Positions 1 to 9,286 of a stretch of DNA of 46,660 nucleotides are shown here, piece by piece (positions within the stretch are counted from its first letter, which is position 1; every line of letters begins with the position of its first letter). A program made the translations under genes and the position numbers. Below the pieces are notes generated by a model. That model was not told the DNA's origin, ran no database searches, and saw only the letters and a list, made by a program, of their open reading frames with translations. The DNA is from an uncultured Paraprevotella sp. (lineage in GTDB: Bacteria; Bacteroidota; Bacteroidia; Bacteroidales; Bacteroidaceae): contig CALULT010000021.1 of the NCBI GenBank assembly GCA_944321565.1, positions 1-46,660 on the forward strand, given 5' to 3'.

Positions 1-40
1 TAGTGGCTTTCATTCCATTACAAAAGCTGCACCAGCGGAC

Positions 41-1006
41 TTAACAGATTTTAGTACATTTATCACCACACAGAGAAGAATAAAACGCAGACACATCCCA
101 ATCACCCAACCTCAAAGAAGCAGCCGCACCACGGAAAAAGGAAGTTTCGGAAGTAGAAGAAAACTTCTTGATGGTTGTCGGACGGTTATTCATATTGAAC
201 AATGCAGACTTTCCAAAAGAAAAATCAGTGTTCACCACCAAACCTTCACCGAAACCAAGCCTATAATCCCCTAAAGCTAAAGTATGGAGAATCCCACAAT
301 CCTGCAACAGGAAATGAAAAGAATAAGCATCATATCCTTTATTACCATAACTGCCAAAAGGCTCTCCGGCATCTTTCTCCATCGTCACGCCTAAATAAAG
401 CCTGTTCCTGTATCGGTAACCATAACGGACATGATGATACAACGAATTTCCGAGATATACTTTATTGGGATTTTTCAACAACACTTCTTTTTCCGGCATT
501 TTATATCCATCCCGCTCATATAAAGGTATATCCAAACGGGTAATCAACTCATGTTTCCCGTTTTTCCACAAGTTTTTCAACCGTATCTTTTCTTCTTCTT
601 CCGATGGAGGAGACACATAAACAAACAGAGACAAAAACTGGCGTGTTTGATAATCCAATTCGTCAATCAATATCAGTTCACCCAACGATTGCATCGGGCC
701 ATATTGATAAACGTATGCCAAAATCTCTTCTATTTCCCCTTCGCCCAAAAAAGGCAATTGTGACAACTCTTCACGTGTGGCCGTATTCAAATTGAACGGA
801 TGTTCGTGCAGTTCAGCCAAATCGTCCAACATCGGAGTCAGATAACTCAACCCGTCATATTCGTCCACAGAAATCTTTTCGACAAATTCTTCCCAAGAAT
901 AATTCTGCCCATATAAGACCTGCACACAGCACAACTGCAATATGCCGAACAATATGCCTCTACAGCATAAAAGCAAACCTTTCTTATATGTAGAAAAACT
1001 TACCAT
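41..1006 (-). pseudogene. Helix-hairpin-helix outer-membrane protein, C-terminally truncated or frame-broken
   Basis: The product starts with a signal-peptide-like stretch ending near YGQ, followed by ComEA-like helix-hairpin-helix segments (NLNTATREELSQLPFLGEGE and a second weaker copy around LGELILIDEL). The rest is beta-rich with alternating aromatic residues (HHVRYGYRYRNRLYLGV), as in the Bacteroidetes family of HhH domain outer-membrane proteins. As I recall, members of that family are roughly 600-700 residues long, whereas this frame stops at TAA after about 321 residues, within the beta-rich half. The last residues (SLCGDKCTKIC) are cysteine-rich and unlike the preceding barrel-like sequence, so a frameshift or insertion is suspected. 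All three frames contain a stop before the window edge. The start at 1006 was chosen over the GTG at 1015 because a TAtaTTTG promoter box occupies 1013-1020. The cellular role of the family is not known to me. Confidence 0.6.
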
Positions 1007-1012
1007 GCCCCA

Positions 1013-1042
1013 CAAATATACAAACTATTTTAATATAACAAA
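1013..1042 (-). promoter_or_regulatory. Promoter of the HhH protein gene (TTTG-N18-TATATTTG)
   Basis: On the minus strand a -33 TTTG (1042-1039) is followed after 18 nt by TATATTTG (1020-1013), matching the Bacteroidetes TTTG/TAnnTTTG pattern. The ATG at 1006 lies only 6 nt past the -7 box, so the mRNA would have almost no 5' leader. Confidence 0.55.
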
Positions 1043-1085
1043 TTATATTATTTGCAAAAAGCGGAGGAGAAAAGTATATAATCAC

Positions 1086-1093
1086 TATTTTTG
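1086..1093 (+). promoter_or_regulatory. -7 box (TATTTTTG) of the DUF4294 gene
   Basis: TAttTTTG sits 17 nt before the ATG at 1111. No TTTG is present at the expected -33 spacing, although a TTTG occurs further up at 1051-1054. It is divergent to the HhH gene promoter. Confidence 0.4.
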
Positions 1094-1110
1094 CAACGTA
1101 AAAAGAAACT

Positions 1111-1737
1111 ATGCCCATTAGAAAACTGACCATCATGCTGTTTTTGTGCTATTTGTTTGCCCCACAAATAAAAGCACAGGAAACTTTGGATCTCCCGGGA
1201 GAACCAAAGTTAAAGGTCGTGTTCTATAAAAAACTGCAAAAAGAATTTTACCAAGGTGATTCCATCACGGTCATCATCATGCCCGAATTGCCCGTTTATC
1301 CGCCTTTGAAATTCAAAAACCGGCGCGAAGTCATCCGATATAATAAATTGGTGCGCAATGTAAAAAAGACATTGCCCATAGCCAAAATGGTGAACCAAAC
1401 CATCATGGAAACATACGAATACTTGGAAACATTGCCCACAAAACGTGAAAAAGACGCACATATCCGCGCAGTGGAAAAAGGCATCAAGAAACAATATACC
1501 CCGCAAATGAAGAAACTTACTTATTCACAAGGAAAACTGCTCATCAAATTGGTGGATCGCGAATGCAACCAGAATTCCTACGAAATAGTAAAAGCTTTCT
1601 TCGGACCTTTCAAAGCGGGCTTTTACCAAGCTTTTGCCGCCATCTTTGGTGCAAGCCTCAAAAAAGACTATGATGCGGAAGCCGATGACCGACTCACAGA
1701 ACGTGTAGTAAGATTGGTTGAAGCCGGTGCGTTATAA
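1111..1737 (+). CDS. DUF4294 domain-containing exported protein
   Basis: The 208-residue product has an N-terminal signal peptide (about residues 1-22, ending APQIKAQ). A conserved-looking body follows with the features of DUF4294: a strand-rich GDSITVIIMPELPVYPPLKFKNR segment, then RYNKLVRNVKKTLPIAK, YEYLETLPTKREKDAH and a basic KLIDRE-like helix (LLIKLVDRECNQNSYE). The family occurs mainly in Bacteroidetes and has no established function; export to the periplasm is inferred from the signal peptide. The gene diverges from the HhH gene and converges on the SpoU methyltransferase with an 8-nt gap. The ATG at 1111 is the only start giving the signal peptide and it follows a -7 promoter box. Confidence 0.8.
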   Translation: MPIRKLTIMLFLCYLFAPQIKAQETLDLPGEPKLKVVFYKKLQKEFYQGDSITVIIMPELPVYPPLKFKNRREVIRYNKLVRNVKKTLPIAKMVNQTIMETYEYLETLPTKREKDAHIRAVEKGIKKQYTPQMKKLTYSQGKLLIKLVDRECNQNSYEIVKAFFGPFKAGFYQAFAAIFGASLKKDYDAEADDRLTERVVRLVEAGAL

Positions 1738-1745
1738 ACATCCGT

Positions 1746-2276
1746 TCATAACTTTAGTTTACAAACAAAATCCCATATCAATATTCCAGCCGTAACCGAC
1801 ACATTCAAAGAATGTTTCGTGCCGAATTGAGGAATTTCTATGCAACCATCGCATTGGTCAACAACTTCTTGTTGCACACCTTTCACCTCATTCCCCAACA
1901 CTATTGCATACTTCTTCCCTTTTTCGGGTTCGAAATCTTGCAGCATCACGCTTCCTTCTACCTGTTCCACAGCCCATACTTCCCATCCTGCTGATTTCAA
2001 ATCGCATATGGCGTCCTGCGTATGTGCATAATATTTCCAATCCACTGTATCTTCCGCCCCTAAGGCAGTCTTATGGATTTCCGCATGGGGCGGAGTAGCC
2101 GTGATACCACACAAACAAATGGACTCAACCCGAAAAGCATCCGAAGAACGGAACACGGAACCCACATTATATAAACTCCTTACGTGGTCCAACACCACCA
2201 CAAGCGGCAACTTCTCAGCCGCCTTGAACTCCTCTGCAGTAATCCTGTTCAGCTCCGTAATTTTCAGCTTTCTCAT
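1746..2276 (-). CDS. SpoU/TrmH-family RNA 2'-O-methyltransferase
   Basis: This 176-residue protein has the SPOUT knot motifs: NVGSVFRS near residues 37-44 (motif 1), GNEVKGV at 128-134 (motif 2) and SLNVSVT at 156-162 (motif 3). It would transfer a methyl group from S-adenosylmethionine to a ribose 2'-OH in tRNA or rRNA in the cytoplasm. The compact length, with no N-terminal substrate-binding extension, fits the minimal TrmH-like class; the exact target nucleotide cannot be read from the sequence. The ATG at 2276 is preferred to 2297 because a TATCTTTG promoter box covers 2297-2304. The gene converges on the DUF4294 gene. Confidence 0.85.
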   Translation of the reverse strand: MRKLKITELNRITAEEFKAAEKLPLVVVLDHVRSLYNVGSVFRSSDAFRVESICLCGITATPPHAEIHKTALGAEDTVDWKYYAHTQDAICDLKSAGWEVWAVEQVEGSVMLQDFEPEKGKKYAIVLGNEVKGVQQEVVDQCDGCIEIPQFGTKHSLNVSVTAGILIWDFVCKLKL

Positions 2277-2734
2277 GTTTTCGACAAATTTGTGCACAAA
2301 GATAATAAATCCGTCTCATAACGTTTCCACATGCCGTTTATAAATGAACAACAAAAAATGCATTATAAATTTGGAAGTACGCATTTCATTCCTATTGCAG
2401 AATTGTTTCGAAGTCCAAAAAGAGTTGCGAAAAGATAGAAATGACCTTTAAACTGCATTTTCACCTGAAAAGAAGACCATTTTTCCTCTAAAGTTTTTAA
2501 CTTTGTAATCAATGAACAGATGGTTGAAAAAGAAAAGAAAAAGATGGTAAGATGTTCTGGATAAGAAAACAAGAGAATGGTGGGGACTGTTCAAAAGAAG
2601 ACAAATAGCTTCACCCTTGCTTTAATAACTTAAAAAGCAAATTTTTCTGTTGTTTCTTATAGACACTATCAACAGGACATCATCATCAATATATGATTTT
2701 CTCAAAAAAATAAAAAAGAATAGAATATATATAT
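2277..2734 (+). other. AT-rich intergenic region upstream of nadA, no gene seen
   Basis: About 450 bases separate the methyltransferase from nadA and hold no convincing open frame. A TAACTTTG (-7-like) at 2498-2505 on the plus strand could start a roughly 230-nt leader ahead of nadA, but no -33 TTTG accompanies it. Immediately before the nadA ATG there is an AT alternation (about 2727-2734), which also precedes several other starts in the window. No terminator or riboswitch that I recognise is present. Confidence 0.4.
2297..2304 (-). promoter_or_regulatory. -7 box (TATCTTTG) of the SpoU methyltransferase gene
   Basis: TAtcTTTG on the minus strand lies 20 nt before the chosen ATG at 2276. No TTTG is found at the expected -33 distance. 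The box overlaps the longer possible start at 2297 and so argues against it. Confidence 0.5.
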
Positions 2735-3727
2735 ATGATTAAAAAAGAATGGTTGGAAAAAGGGTTCATTGATGAACCCGTGGAAAGTGGCTTGGATTTG
2801 AAAAAGGAAATCAGAAACCTTTGCCGCGAAAAGAATGCCGTAATCATGGCCCACTACTACACGGAAGGTGTCATACAGGATTTGGCAGATTTTGTGGGTG
2901 ACAGCTTGGCTTTGGCGCAAAAGGCGGCAAAGACGGATGCCGACATCATCGTGATGTGTGGGGTGCATTTCATGGGGGAAACCAACAAGATTCTCTGCCC
3001 CGGGAAAAAAGTGCTTGTGCCGGACTTGAATGCCACATGTTCGTTGGCCGAAAGTTGTCCGGCTGACGAATTTGCGAGATTCGTAGCGGCACATCCAGGA
3101 TATAAGGTTATATCATATGTGAATACTACGGCGGCTACAAAAGCCGTGACGGACGTGGTGGTCACTTCCAGCAATGCGCGCCAAATAGTGGAAAGCTTCC
3201 CGAAAGATGAAAAAATCATTTTTGGGCCGGATAGGAATCTTGGTAATTATATCAATTCCATTACGGGGCGTCAGATGTTGCTTTGGAACGGGGCATGCCA
3301 TGTACACGAGAAATTCTCCGTGGAAAAGATATTGGAACTGAAAAAGGCGCATCCGGATGCAAAAGTATTGGCGCATCCCGAATGCAAAGGTGCTGTGTTG
3401 AAGTTGGCCGATGTGGTAGGTTCCACCGCTGCGTTGCTGAAATTCGCCACAAAGAGCGAGAGCACGGAGTTCATCGTGGCTACGGAAAGCGGCATCTTGC
3501 ATGAGATGCAAAAGGCTTGTCCGCAAAAGACATTCATCCCCGCACCTCCGGATGACAGTGCCTGCGCTTGTAACGAATGCAATTACATGCGGTTGATCAC
3601 GCTTGAAAAGCTTTATAATACGTTGAAATATGAATGGCCGGAAATCACGGTGGATTCTGAGATTGCTGAAAAAGCCATCAAGCCTATCCACAAGATGTTG
3701 GAGATTTCTGAAAAATTGGGATTGTGA
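2735..3727 (+). CDS. nadA: Quinolinate synthase NadA
   Basis: NadA condenses iminoaspartate (made by NadB) with dihydroxyacetone phosphate to give quinolinate, the entry step of de novo NAD synthesis, in the cytoplasm. The 330-residue length is normal. Typical motifs are MAHYYTEGVIQDLADFVGDS near residues 38-57, GVHFMGETNKILCPGKKVL near 76-94 and the three [4Fe-4S] ligand regions: Cys102 (ATCSLAESC), Cys188 (NGACHVHEKF) and the CACNEC cluster near 277-282. The stop overlaps a GTG of the next frame, so the gene is probably co-transcribed with the cupin protein downstream. nadB and nadC are not in this window. Confidence 0.96.
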   Translation: MIKKEWLEKGFIDEPVESGLDLKKEIRNLCREKNAVIMAHYYTEGVIQDLADFVGDSLALAQKAAKTDADIIVMCGVHFMGETNKILCPGKKVLVPDLNATCSLAESCPADEFARFVAAHPGYKVISYVNTTAATKAVTDVVVTSSNARQIVESFPKDEKIIFGPDRNLGNYINSITGRQMLLWNGACHVHEKFSVEKILELKKAHPDAKVLAHPECKGAVLKLADVVGSTAALLKFATKSESTEFIVATESGILHEMQKACPQKTFIPAPPDDSACACNECNYMRLITLEKLYNTLKYEWPEITVDSEIAEKAIKPIHKMLEISEKLGL

Positions 3728-3732
3728 TTTCT

Positions 3733-4122
3733 ATGGATTTATTGGATACTTTCACGGACGAGCGTGGAAGTTTGACGGTTATCGAAGCGGAAAAGGACAT
3801 TCCTTTCGTAGTTCGACGGGCATATTGGATTTATAATGTGCCCGAAGGGCAAGAGAGAGGGAAGCATGCCAACCGGATGACCTATCAATATCTGGTAGCA
3901 GTGAAAGGACGGGTGGAAATCACGTTGGAAAACAAGGAGGGCAAACGCGCTTACGTGCTTGACCGGCCCGACAAAGGTGTGCTCATACCTCCAATGACGT
4001 GGAACGAATTGCTGAGTTTCTCGGAAGACGCCGTTTTGCTCGTCCTTTCCTCGCAGCCTTATCGTCCGGAAATGTATATCAATTCATACGAAGAATTTCT
4101 CCGGATTATCCGCGAAGAATAA
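3733..4122 (+). CDS. WxcM/FdtA-type cupin, sugar 3,4-ketoisomerase-like
   Basis: A 129-residue single-domain cupin of the family that includes FdtA/QdtA, the dTDP-4-keto-6-deoxyglucose 3,4-ketoisomerases that supply substrate for 3-amino-3,6-dideoxy sugars. Family features seen are DERGSL near residue 10, the RRAYWIYNVP strand, ERGKHAN at 41-47, VAVKGRVEI and LIPPMTWNEL. In characterised members two histidines (H-A-H) serve the active site; here the second is Asn47 (HAN), so activity may be altered. The ATG at 3733 is preferred to an in-frame GTG at 3724 that overlaps the nadA stop. It lies upstream of an acyltransferase and a DegT aminotransferase, which supports a role in making an amino sugar for surface glycans. 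Confidence 0.75.
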   Translation: MDLLDTFTDERGSLTVIEAEKDIPFVVRRAYWIYNVPEGQERGKHANRMTYQYLVAVKGRVEITLENKEGKRAYVLDRPDKGVLIPPMTWNELLSFSEDAVLLVLSSQPYRPEMYINSYEEFLRIIREE

Positions 4123-4170
4123 GTAATTATATGAAATATGCGTAGTCTGTCATTATCCGGCTTTCCAAGA

Positions 4171-4250
4171 GAAGTAGTACTTACTTGGCCAAGTAAGATA
4201 TCTTACTTGGCCATAGAAGATATCTTACTTGGCCAAGTAAGTACTACTTC
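4171..4250. repeat. Nested palindromic element, copy A (32-bp perfect arms)
   Basis: Arms 4171-4202 and 4219-4250 are exact reverse complements over 32 bp with a 16-nt loop. Inside them are shorter palindromes: CTTACTTGGCCAAGTAAG and AAGTAAGATATCTTACTT. A run of six T follows at 4251-4256, so on the plus strand it could also terminate the nadA/cupin transcript. A related element built on the same TAAGATATCTTAC core occurs at 27633-27742. It encodes no protein. Confidence 0.85.
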
Positions 4251-4299
4251 TTTTTTGAGGCTGGTTGGGTTGACCCATTGCGTACATTCATAAAACAGA

Positions 4300-5277
4300 A
4301 TGGAAATGGCGTGGGACATCAGGCTATATGAACCTTCTTGCAAACAGGATTGGGACAGTTTCGTTGCGGATTCGCGCAACGGAACCTTCCTTTTCTGCCG
4401 TGATTACATGGAATACCATGCCGACCGTTTCCAGGACTATTCCTTGATGTGTTACCATGGCGGACGATTGCATGCCGTTTTGCCTGCACACGTACAGGGA
4501 CGCACGTTTTGCAGTCATTTGGGACTGACATACGGCGGAATGGTGACCGATGAAAAAGTGACGGCGAAAGGCATGTTGGAACTGTTTAAAGCTGTTTCCA
4601 TGTTCTTGTGCATGCATGAGCTGGCTACTGAATGGATTTACCGTCCTATACCTTATATATATAGTGATTATCCGAGTGAAGAAGATTTGTATGCCTTGTT
4701 CCGGTTCGGCGCCCAATTGTCGGAACGCAAAATATCCACAGTGATTCCGGCAGACGGAAGATACAAGTTTGACGAACTTCGACGGCGTAAGGTCAAAAAG
4801 GCCAAGCACACACATTTCGTTATCCTGCAGGATGCAGATTATGCTGCTTTTTGGGAGGTGTTGGAAACCAATTTGCGGGAACGCCATGGGGCACGGCCCG
4901 TGCATTCTTTAAGCGAAATGGAATTGCTCCATGCCCGTTTCCCTTCGCATATTCTTTTGTATAGGGTCTGCACGGAATCCGGACGGACTGTGGCCGGCTG
5001 TGTGTTGTATATGAGCCGCAATGTGGCTCATGTGCAGTATATAGGTTCTACGGAAGAAGGACGCGCGAACGGGGCCGTGGATTTGTTGTTTGACCATTTG
5101 ATCAACGATGTGTATAAGGATATCAAGTATTTCGATATGGGGACTTCTGTGGAAGATGGAGGCAGTGTGCTGAACGAAGGCCTTATTTTCCAAAAGGAAG
5201 GTTTCGGAGGCCGTGCGGTTGTATATGACACTTATAAAATGGATTTGACGAAAGTTCCGTTATTTAATAAGGAATAG
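4300..5277 (+). CDS. GNAT/FemAB-like acyltransferase
   Basis: The 325-residue protein has the two-lobed layout of FemAB/BioF2-like GNAT proteins: an N-terminal lobe with GTFLFCRDYMEYH and LPAHVQGRTFCSHLGLTYGG, and a C-terminal acyltransferase lobe with ELRRRKVKKAKHT, TNLRERHGARPVHSL, VAGCVLYMSRNVAHVQYIGS, then the FDMGTSVEDGG segment near 280. In surface-polysaccharide clusters such proteins transfer an acyl or aminoacyl group to an amino sugar; the substrate here is unknown. It ends 3 nt before the DegT aminotransferase, so the pair is an operon. A second in-frame ATG at 4306 is also a possible start. There is no clear promoter box upstream, only the long palindrome at 4171-4250. Confidence 0.7.
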   Translation: MEMAWDIRLYEPSCKQDWDSFVADSRNGTFLFCRDYMEYHADRFQDYSLMCYHGGRLHAVLPAHVQGRTFCSHLGLTYGGMVTDEKVTAKGMLELFKAVSMFLCMHELATEWIYRPIPYIYSDYPSEEDLYALFRFGAQLSERKISTVIPADGRYKFDELRRRKVKKAKHTHFVILQDADYAAFWEVLETNLRERHGARPVHSLSEMELLHARFPSHILLYRVCTESGRTVAGCVLYMSRNVAHVQYIGSTEEGRANGAVDLLFDHLINDVYKDIKYFDMGTSVEDGGSVLNEGLIFQKEGFGGRAVVYDTYKMDLTKVPLFNKE

Positions 5278-5280
5278 GAT

Positions 5281-6396
5281 ATGGTGAAATATTTGGACTT
5301 GCAGAAGATCAATGCTTCTTTTGAACCGGAATTGACAGAAGCAGTAGAACGGACGGTGACGTCCGGTTGGTATCTGTTTGGTGCGGAAGTGGAAGAGTTC
5401 GAGCGGCGTTTTGCCCGCTATTGCGGAGTGGGACATTGTGTGGGTGTGGGAAATGGATTAGATGCCCTGACGCTTATTTTCATGTCATACGTGAGTTTAG
5501 GCCGGATGCAGCGCGGCGATGAAGTGATTGTGCCGGCTAATACTTACATTGCTTCCATTCTGGCTGTGTTGCGGGCCGGATTGAAGCCTGTGTTCTGCGA
5601 GCCGGAATGGGAAACTTGTGATATTGATGCTGATAAAATAGAAGCATTGGTCACTTCGAGGACAAAGGCCGTGATGGTGGTACATCTTTATGGACGGATG
5701 TGCCGGATGGATGCCGTCCGTGAAATGGCTTGCCGTTATGGATTGTATGTCGTGGAGGATTGTGCCCAAGCACATGGGGCGATGTATAATGGGAAAAAGG
5801 CGGGTGCCCTAGGACATGCGGCGGGTTTCAGTTTCTATCCCGGGAAAAATTTGGGTGCTTTGGGCGATGCGGGAGCTGTGACGACGGATGATGATGAACT
5901 GGCCGGCAGGGTAAGGGCGTTGGCCAATTATGGTTCTTCTGCGAAATACGTGCATCCTTACATAGGCATAAACAGCCGGATGGATGAGATGCAGGCTGCC
6001 GTGTTGAATGTGAAATTGGGCCGTCTGGATGCTGACAATCATCAGCGCAGGGAAGTGGCACGGCAATACGGGGAAAAGATAAAAGCAAAGGAATTGTGGC
6101 TTCCGGTGGTGGACGACGAGCAGGCACATGTGTTCCACATATTCACTGTCTTTACGCCGTTGAGGGATAGTTTGCAGTCTTATTTGAAAGCACGTGGCAT
6201 ACAGGCATTGATACACTATCCTATCCCGCCCCACCGCCAAGAATCATTGCGGGATTATGCTGCATTGTCGCTTCCTGTAACGGAACGCATCCATCGTGAA
6301 GAGTTGAGCCTGCCCATGTCACCGTTGTTGACAGAAGAGGAAATTTCGCAGGTTGCCGATGCCGTGAACAGTTTTTTTGTTTCTGTCAACGGATAA
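5281..6396 (+). CDS. DegT/DnrJ/EryC1/StrS-family sugar aminotransferase
   Basis: A PLP-dependent nucleotide-sugar aminotransferase, 371 residues, of usual length. The motifs are clear: VGNGLDAL at 56-63, [11 protein letters not shown] at 82-92, [11 protein letters not shown] with Asp160 and Gln163 contacting the cofactor, and the Schiff-base lysine Lys189 in [29 protein letters not shown] follows near 235. With the FdtA-like cupin and the acyltransferase it resembles the FdtB/QdtB step (amination at C3 of a 3-keto-6-deoxy sugar), but rmlA/rmlB, which would supply the precursor, are not in the window. Its last 11 bases overlap the 3' end of the opposite-strand porZ. Confidence 0.9.
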   Translation: MVKYLDLQKINASFEPELTEAVERTVTSGWYLFGAEVEEFERRFARYCGVGHCVGVGNGLDALTLIFMSYVSLGRMQRGDEVIVPANTYIASILAVLRAGLKPVFCEPEWETCDIDADKIEALVTSRTKAVMVVHLYGRMCRMDAVREMACRYGLYVVEDCAQAHGAMYNGKKAGALGHAAGFSFYPGKNLGALGDAGAVTTDDDELAGRVRALANYGSSAKYVHPYIGINSRMDEMQAAVLNVKLGRLDADNHQRREVARQYGEKIKAKELWLPVVDDEQAHVFHIFTVFTPLRDSLQSYLKARGIQALIHYPIPPHRQESLRDYAALSLPVTERIHREELSLPMSPLLTEEEISQVADAVNSFFVSVNG

Positions 6397-8683
6397 ACGT
6401 AATCCGGTTCACGACGGCTTTCTCTCCTTCCGCGTTGGTGGAAATGACATTGTAAACGCCTGAAGACACCCGCTTTCCGTTTTGGTTGCATCCGTTCCAC
6501 GTGAATAGCCCGCCGTTGGCACGGCCTGAATAAACGAGTTGCCCTGTGACAGTGGTGATTTTCACTTCCGCGTTGTGGGTCAGTCCGTTCACGGTAATGA
6601 TTCCATTGTATTCCGGTCTCACGGGATTGGGATATACACGCACATTGTCTTTATCCAGTTCCGCGGCTGGCGTGCTGGCGTCGCTCATATAGGAAACCAA
6701 TCCCAGGAAAGTGCCGATCATGATTTCGCCCGTCTGCGGATTGACGGCAATGCTTTGGATTTGGTCTGAAATGAGAGGGGAGTTTTCCGTGGTGAAATGT
6801 TGCAATGTTTCTTGCCCGTCTTCGCTGACCAGGTAAATGCCGTCCGATGAAGTGCCTATCCATTTGCGGTTGGCCGCGTCCACGGCTATGGCACTGACAT
6901 CAATCCCATTGAACAGGTAGTCTGCATAATCCGTCCCGTCGTTTCTTGATATTTTGATTTGGGTATAAGTGAAATCATCGTTGTTGATGAAATCTTCAGG
7001 GTCTTCTATCACGAAAAGCCCGCTGCTCGTGCCTATCCATATTTGCCCGTTGAGGTCTTGGACGAAACAATTGTAGTAATCCGGGTCATATACGACTCCG
7101 TCTTGGTTGACAATGGTTTGCCTGAACACGTGCATGTCGTCGGACGTGTCATCCACTGTGGAGTTGAAATCCAGCATGAAAATCCCGCCGGAACTAAGTC
7201 GTTTCGAGTTAAGCCAAAGTCTTCCTTTGGAATCAAAGTAGATATAAGTTGAGTTGGGTGCTCCTCGCAATTCTGAAAAATAGAGCTTGGTCCATGTGTT
7301 GTCGGCTTTTAGTACGACAAGAATGGTATCCACTTCGTTATTTACCATCCACAAGTTTCCGTTTGCATCATATTGCAGGGCATCGCAACTCACGAAGTTT
7401 AATGGCTGGCTGTCATCTGGAAGTATGGTTCTGAGTACGCTGTTCGTGTAATCGTATTTTTTAACGAACTGCAAGTCTTTGAATTCATAAAGCCCTTGTC
7501 TTGCCGAACCTACGTAATGATGGGTTGGGTCGTTGGGGTCTTGTGCTATGCTGGTCAGGTTGATGTATCGCAGGTTGGTTTGTGACGTGATGTTTTCTTC
7601 ACTGAAGTTATGCCATGTGTTGTTTTCATAATACATGGCGGTGCCTTCCCTTTCGATGCTGTTATAGTTCAAATCCCCTCCGGCAACCAATAGGCGGTTG
7701 CCGTCATAGTGCATATTGCAGAAATAGTCGCGTATGGGACTGTTGGGTTGTATTGGTTGTTGAGTAGCAATGAATTGCCCGTTTTCGAGTTTGTAAGGTT
7801 GCAGGCCTTTCATGCCTTGGCTTGCCCAATAAGTGCCTTTATGGCAGGTCAGATAGTTGAAATTTGTGGTTTGGATGATTTCTTGGAATGTTTCGGCAGA
7901 AGAATATGAAATAATCTTGGATGCGTTTCCGACCAAAAGCATGTCGTTGTTGGTGTACATAAACGTGAATGCCCCTTGTTGCAATCGGTTTGCATTTAAG
8001 GTATTCGTGTCTAAGCGGTACATTCCATCATTGTTTTTCACGCAATATAATTCGTTTTGGAAGAAAGCAATATGGTTGAACGTGAAGTTGCCCATCCGTT
8101 CCCAATTGCTTTTATCCAATAAGTTGAGCGACATGTCGCCTTTATAGCAACCTTCGTTGGTGCTCATGAATATGTTGCTTCCGTCCGTGGTGCAACAGTT
8201 CACGTTCATTCCCAAGTCGTATGTATTCGAAAAGATTTCTTTTTCCGTATCTAATTGTATGATTCCGAAGTTTGTGCAGATAAATGCGGTCTTTCCCGCA
8301 ACAGAAAGGTTGTTGATAATCAAGTTGGGGTAGTTTTTGTCCTTGAGTTGTTTGAGGTTCGACACATCATCGTTTGCGTAAATCAAGTCTATGTTGCCGT
8401 TTTCATACGCCAATACCAGTTTTTGCGTTGCCTCGCAATAACCGATAAATTGGATTTTCGTATCGTACAGTCCATTCAGCCGGTCATAGACATACACTTC
8501 TGTCGTGGAAGGATCGTAACTGAAAAGGTTGCCGTTACAAAGGGAATATATTTTGTTGTCCGTGGGTATGTTGAAAGAAGCTATCTGCAAGGCAGGATAG
8601 GTTTTCCATGAATACGTGGCTTGTCCTGTCGCCATTTCGATGTGGCAAATGAGGATGACGAACAACAAAATATATTTCTTCAT
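6386..8683 (-). CDS. porZ: PorZ, surface propeller protein of the type IX secretion system
   Basis: The 765-residue protein has a signal peptide (about 1-20), then [20 protein letters not shown] and two long seven-bladed-type beta-propeller regions of two-component-regulator-like repeats ([48 protein letters not shown]). It ends in a T9SS-type C-terminal domain ([18 protein letters not shown] ... [20 protein letters not shown]). Length and layout match PorZ of Porphyromonas gingivalis, which sits on the cell surface and helps sortase PorU attach cargo to anionic LPS. A generic two-component-regulator propeller protein is the alternative. It is the last gene of a minus-strand run, 18 nt after rdgB, and its 3' end overlaps the convergent aminotransferase by 11 nt. 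Its presence implies an active T9SS, consistent with the cargo proteins at 28.7-37 kb. Confidence 0.85.
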   Translation of the reverse strand: MKKYILLFVILICHIEMATGQATYSWKTYPALQIASFNIPTDNKIYSLCNGNLFSYDPSTTEVYVYDRLNGLYDTKIQFIGYCEATQKLVLAYENGNIDLIYANDDVSNLKQLKDKNYPNLIINNLSVAGKTAFICTNFGIIQLDTEKEIFSNTYDLGMNVNCCTTDGSNIFMSTNEGCYKGDMSLNLLDKSNWERMGNFTFNHIAFFQNELYCVKNNDGMYRLDTNTLNANRLQQGAFTFMYTNNDMLLVGNASKIISYSSAETFQEIIQTTNFNYLTCHKGTYWASQGMKGLQPYKLENGQFIATQQPIQPNSPIRDYFCNMHYDGNRLLVAGGDLNYNSIEREGTAMYYENNTWHNFSEENITSQTNLRYINLTSIAQDPNDPTHHYVGSARQGLYEFKDLQFVKKYDYTNSVLRTILPDDSQPLNFVSCDALQYDANGNLWMVNNEVDTILVVLKADNTWTKLYFSELRGAPNSTYIYFDSKGRLWLNSKRLSSGGIFMLDFNSTVDDTSDDMHVFRQTIVNQDGVVYDPDYYNCFVQDLNGQIWIGTSSGLFVIEDPEDFINNDDFTYTQIKISRNDGTDYADYLFNGIDVSAIAVDAANRKWIGTSSDGIYLVSEDGQETLQHFTTENSPLISDQIQSIAVNPQTGEIMIGTFLGLVSYMSDASTPAAELDKDNVRVYPNPVRPEYNGIITVNGLTHNAEVKITTVTGQLVYSGRANGGLFTWNGCNQNGKRVSSGVYNVISTNAEGEKAVVNRITFIR

Positions 8684-8701
8684 AACGGTTTATATTTTCA
8701 T

Positions 8702-9286
8702 TCAGGATTTTTTTGACAGATAATCGCAAAGCGCCTTGACGGCACGTGCCCGATGGCTGATTTTGTTTTTGACGTCGCTTCCCATCTCTGCAAAAGTCAC
8801 ATCAAAACCTTCAGGTTGGAACACGGGGTCGTAGCCGAATCCGGAATTTCCTCTTTTTTCCCGTGTGATTTCTCCTCGCACGATGCCTTCAAACAGCTTT
8901 TCTTCTCCTTTTTCTATTAACGAAATAACGGTGCGAAATTGTGCCTTGCGGTTGTTTTTTTCTTCCATTTCTTTGAGGAGCTTTTGCATGTTGGCTTGTG
9001 AATCATGTCCGTCTCCGGCATACCGTGCCGAATATACGCCGGGTGCCCCGTCGAGGGCTTCCACTTCCAGTCCGGTGTCGTCCGCAAAACAATCTAATCC
9101 ATAGTGATTGTACACATATTCGGATTTCAGGTGGGCATTGCCTTCCAGCGTGTTTGCTGTTTCGGGTATGTCTGCATGGCAATTGATGTCCGCAAGGCTC
9201 AATATTTCCATTTTATCACCTAATATGGCTCTTATTTCTTCCAGTTTATGGGCATTGTTTGTGGCAAATACTAATTTTTTCTTCAT
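8702..9286 (-). CDS. rdgB: RdgB/HAM1 non-canonical purine NTP pyrophosphatase
   Basis: The enzyme hydrolyses dITP, ITP and XTP to the monophosphate and pyrophosphate, keeping deaminated purines out of nucleic acids. The 194-residue length and motifs are standard: [12 protein letters not shown] near residues 7-18, [12 protein letters not shown] near 46-57, the metal-binding [18 protein letters not shown] near 66-83, [13 protein letters not shown] near 147-159 and [10 protein letters not shown] near 177-186. The start overlaps the 3' end of the upstream membrane glycosyltransferase by 41 nt and the stop is 18 nt from porZ, so all three are probably translated from one transcript. Confidence 0.95.
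   Translation of the reverse strand: MKKKLVFATNNAHKLEEIRAILGDKMEILSLADINCHADIPETANTLEGNAHLKSEYVYNHYGLDCFADDTGLEVEALDGAPGVYSARYAGDGHDSQANMQKLLKEMEEKNNRKAQFRTVISLIEKGEEKLFEGIVRGEITREKRGNSGFGYDPVFQPEGFDVTFAEMGSDVKNKISHRARAVKALCDYLSKKS

Noticed and set aside
2363-2572. 69-codon minus-strand frame upstream of nadA
   Set aside because: Phe/Leu/Ser-rich translation of AT-rich DNA, no start signals and no family features.
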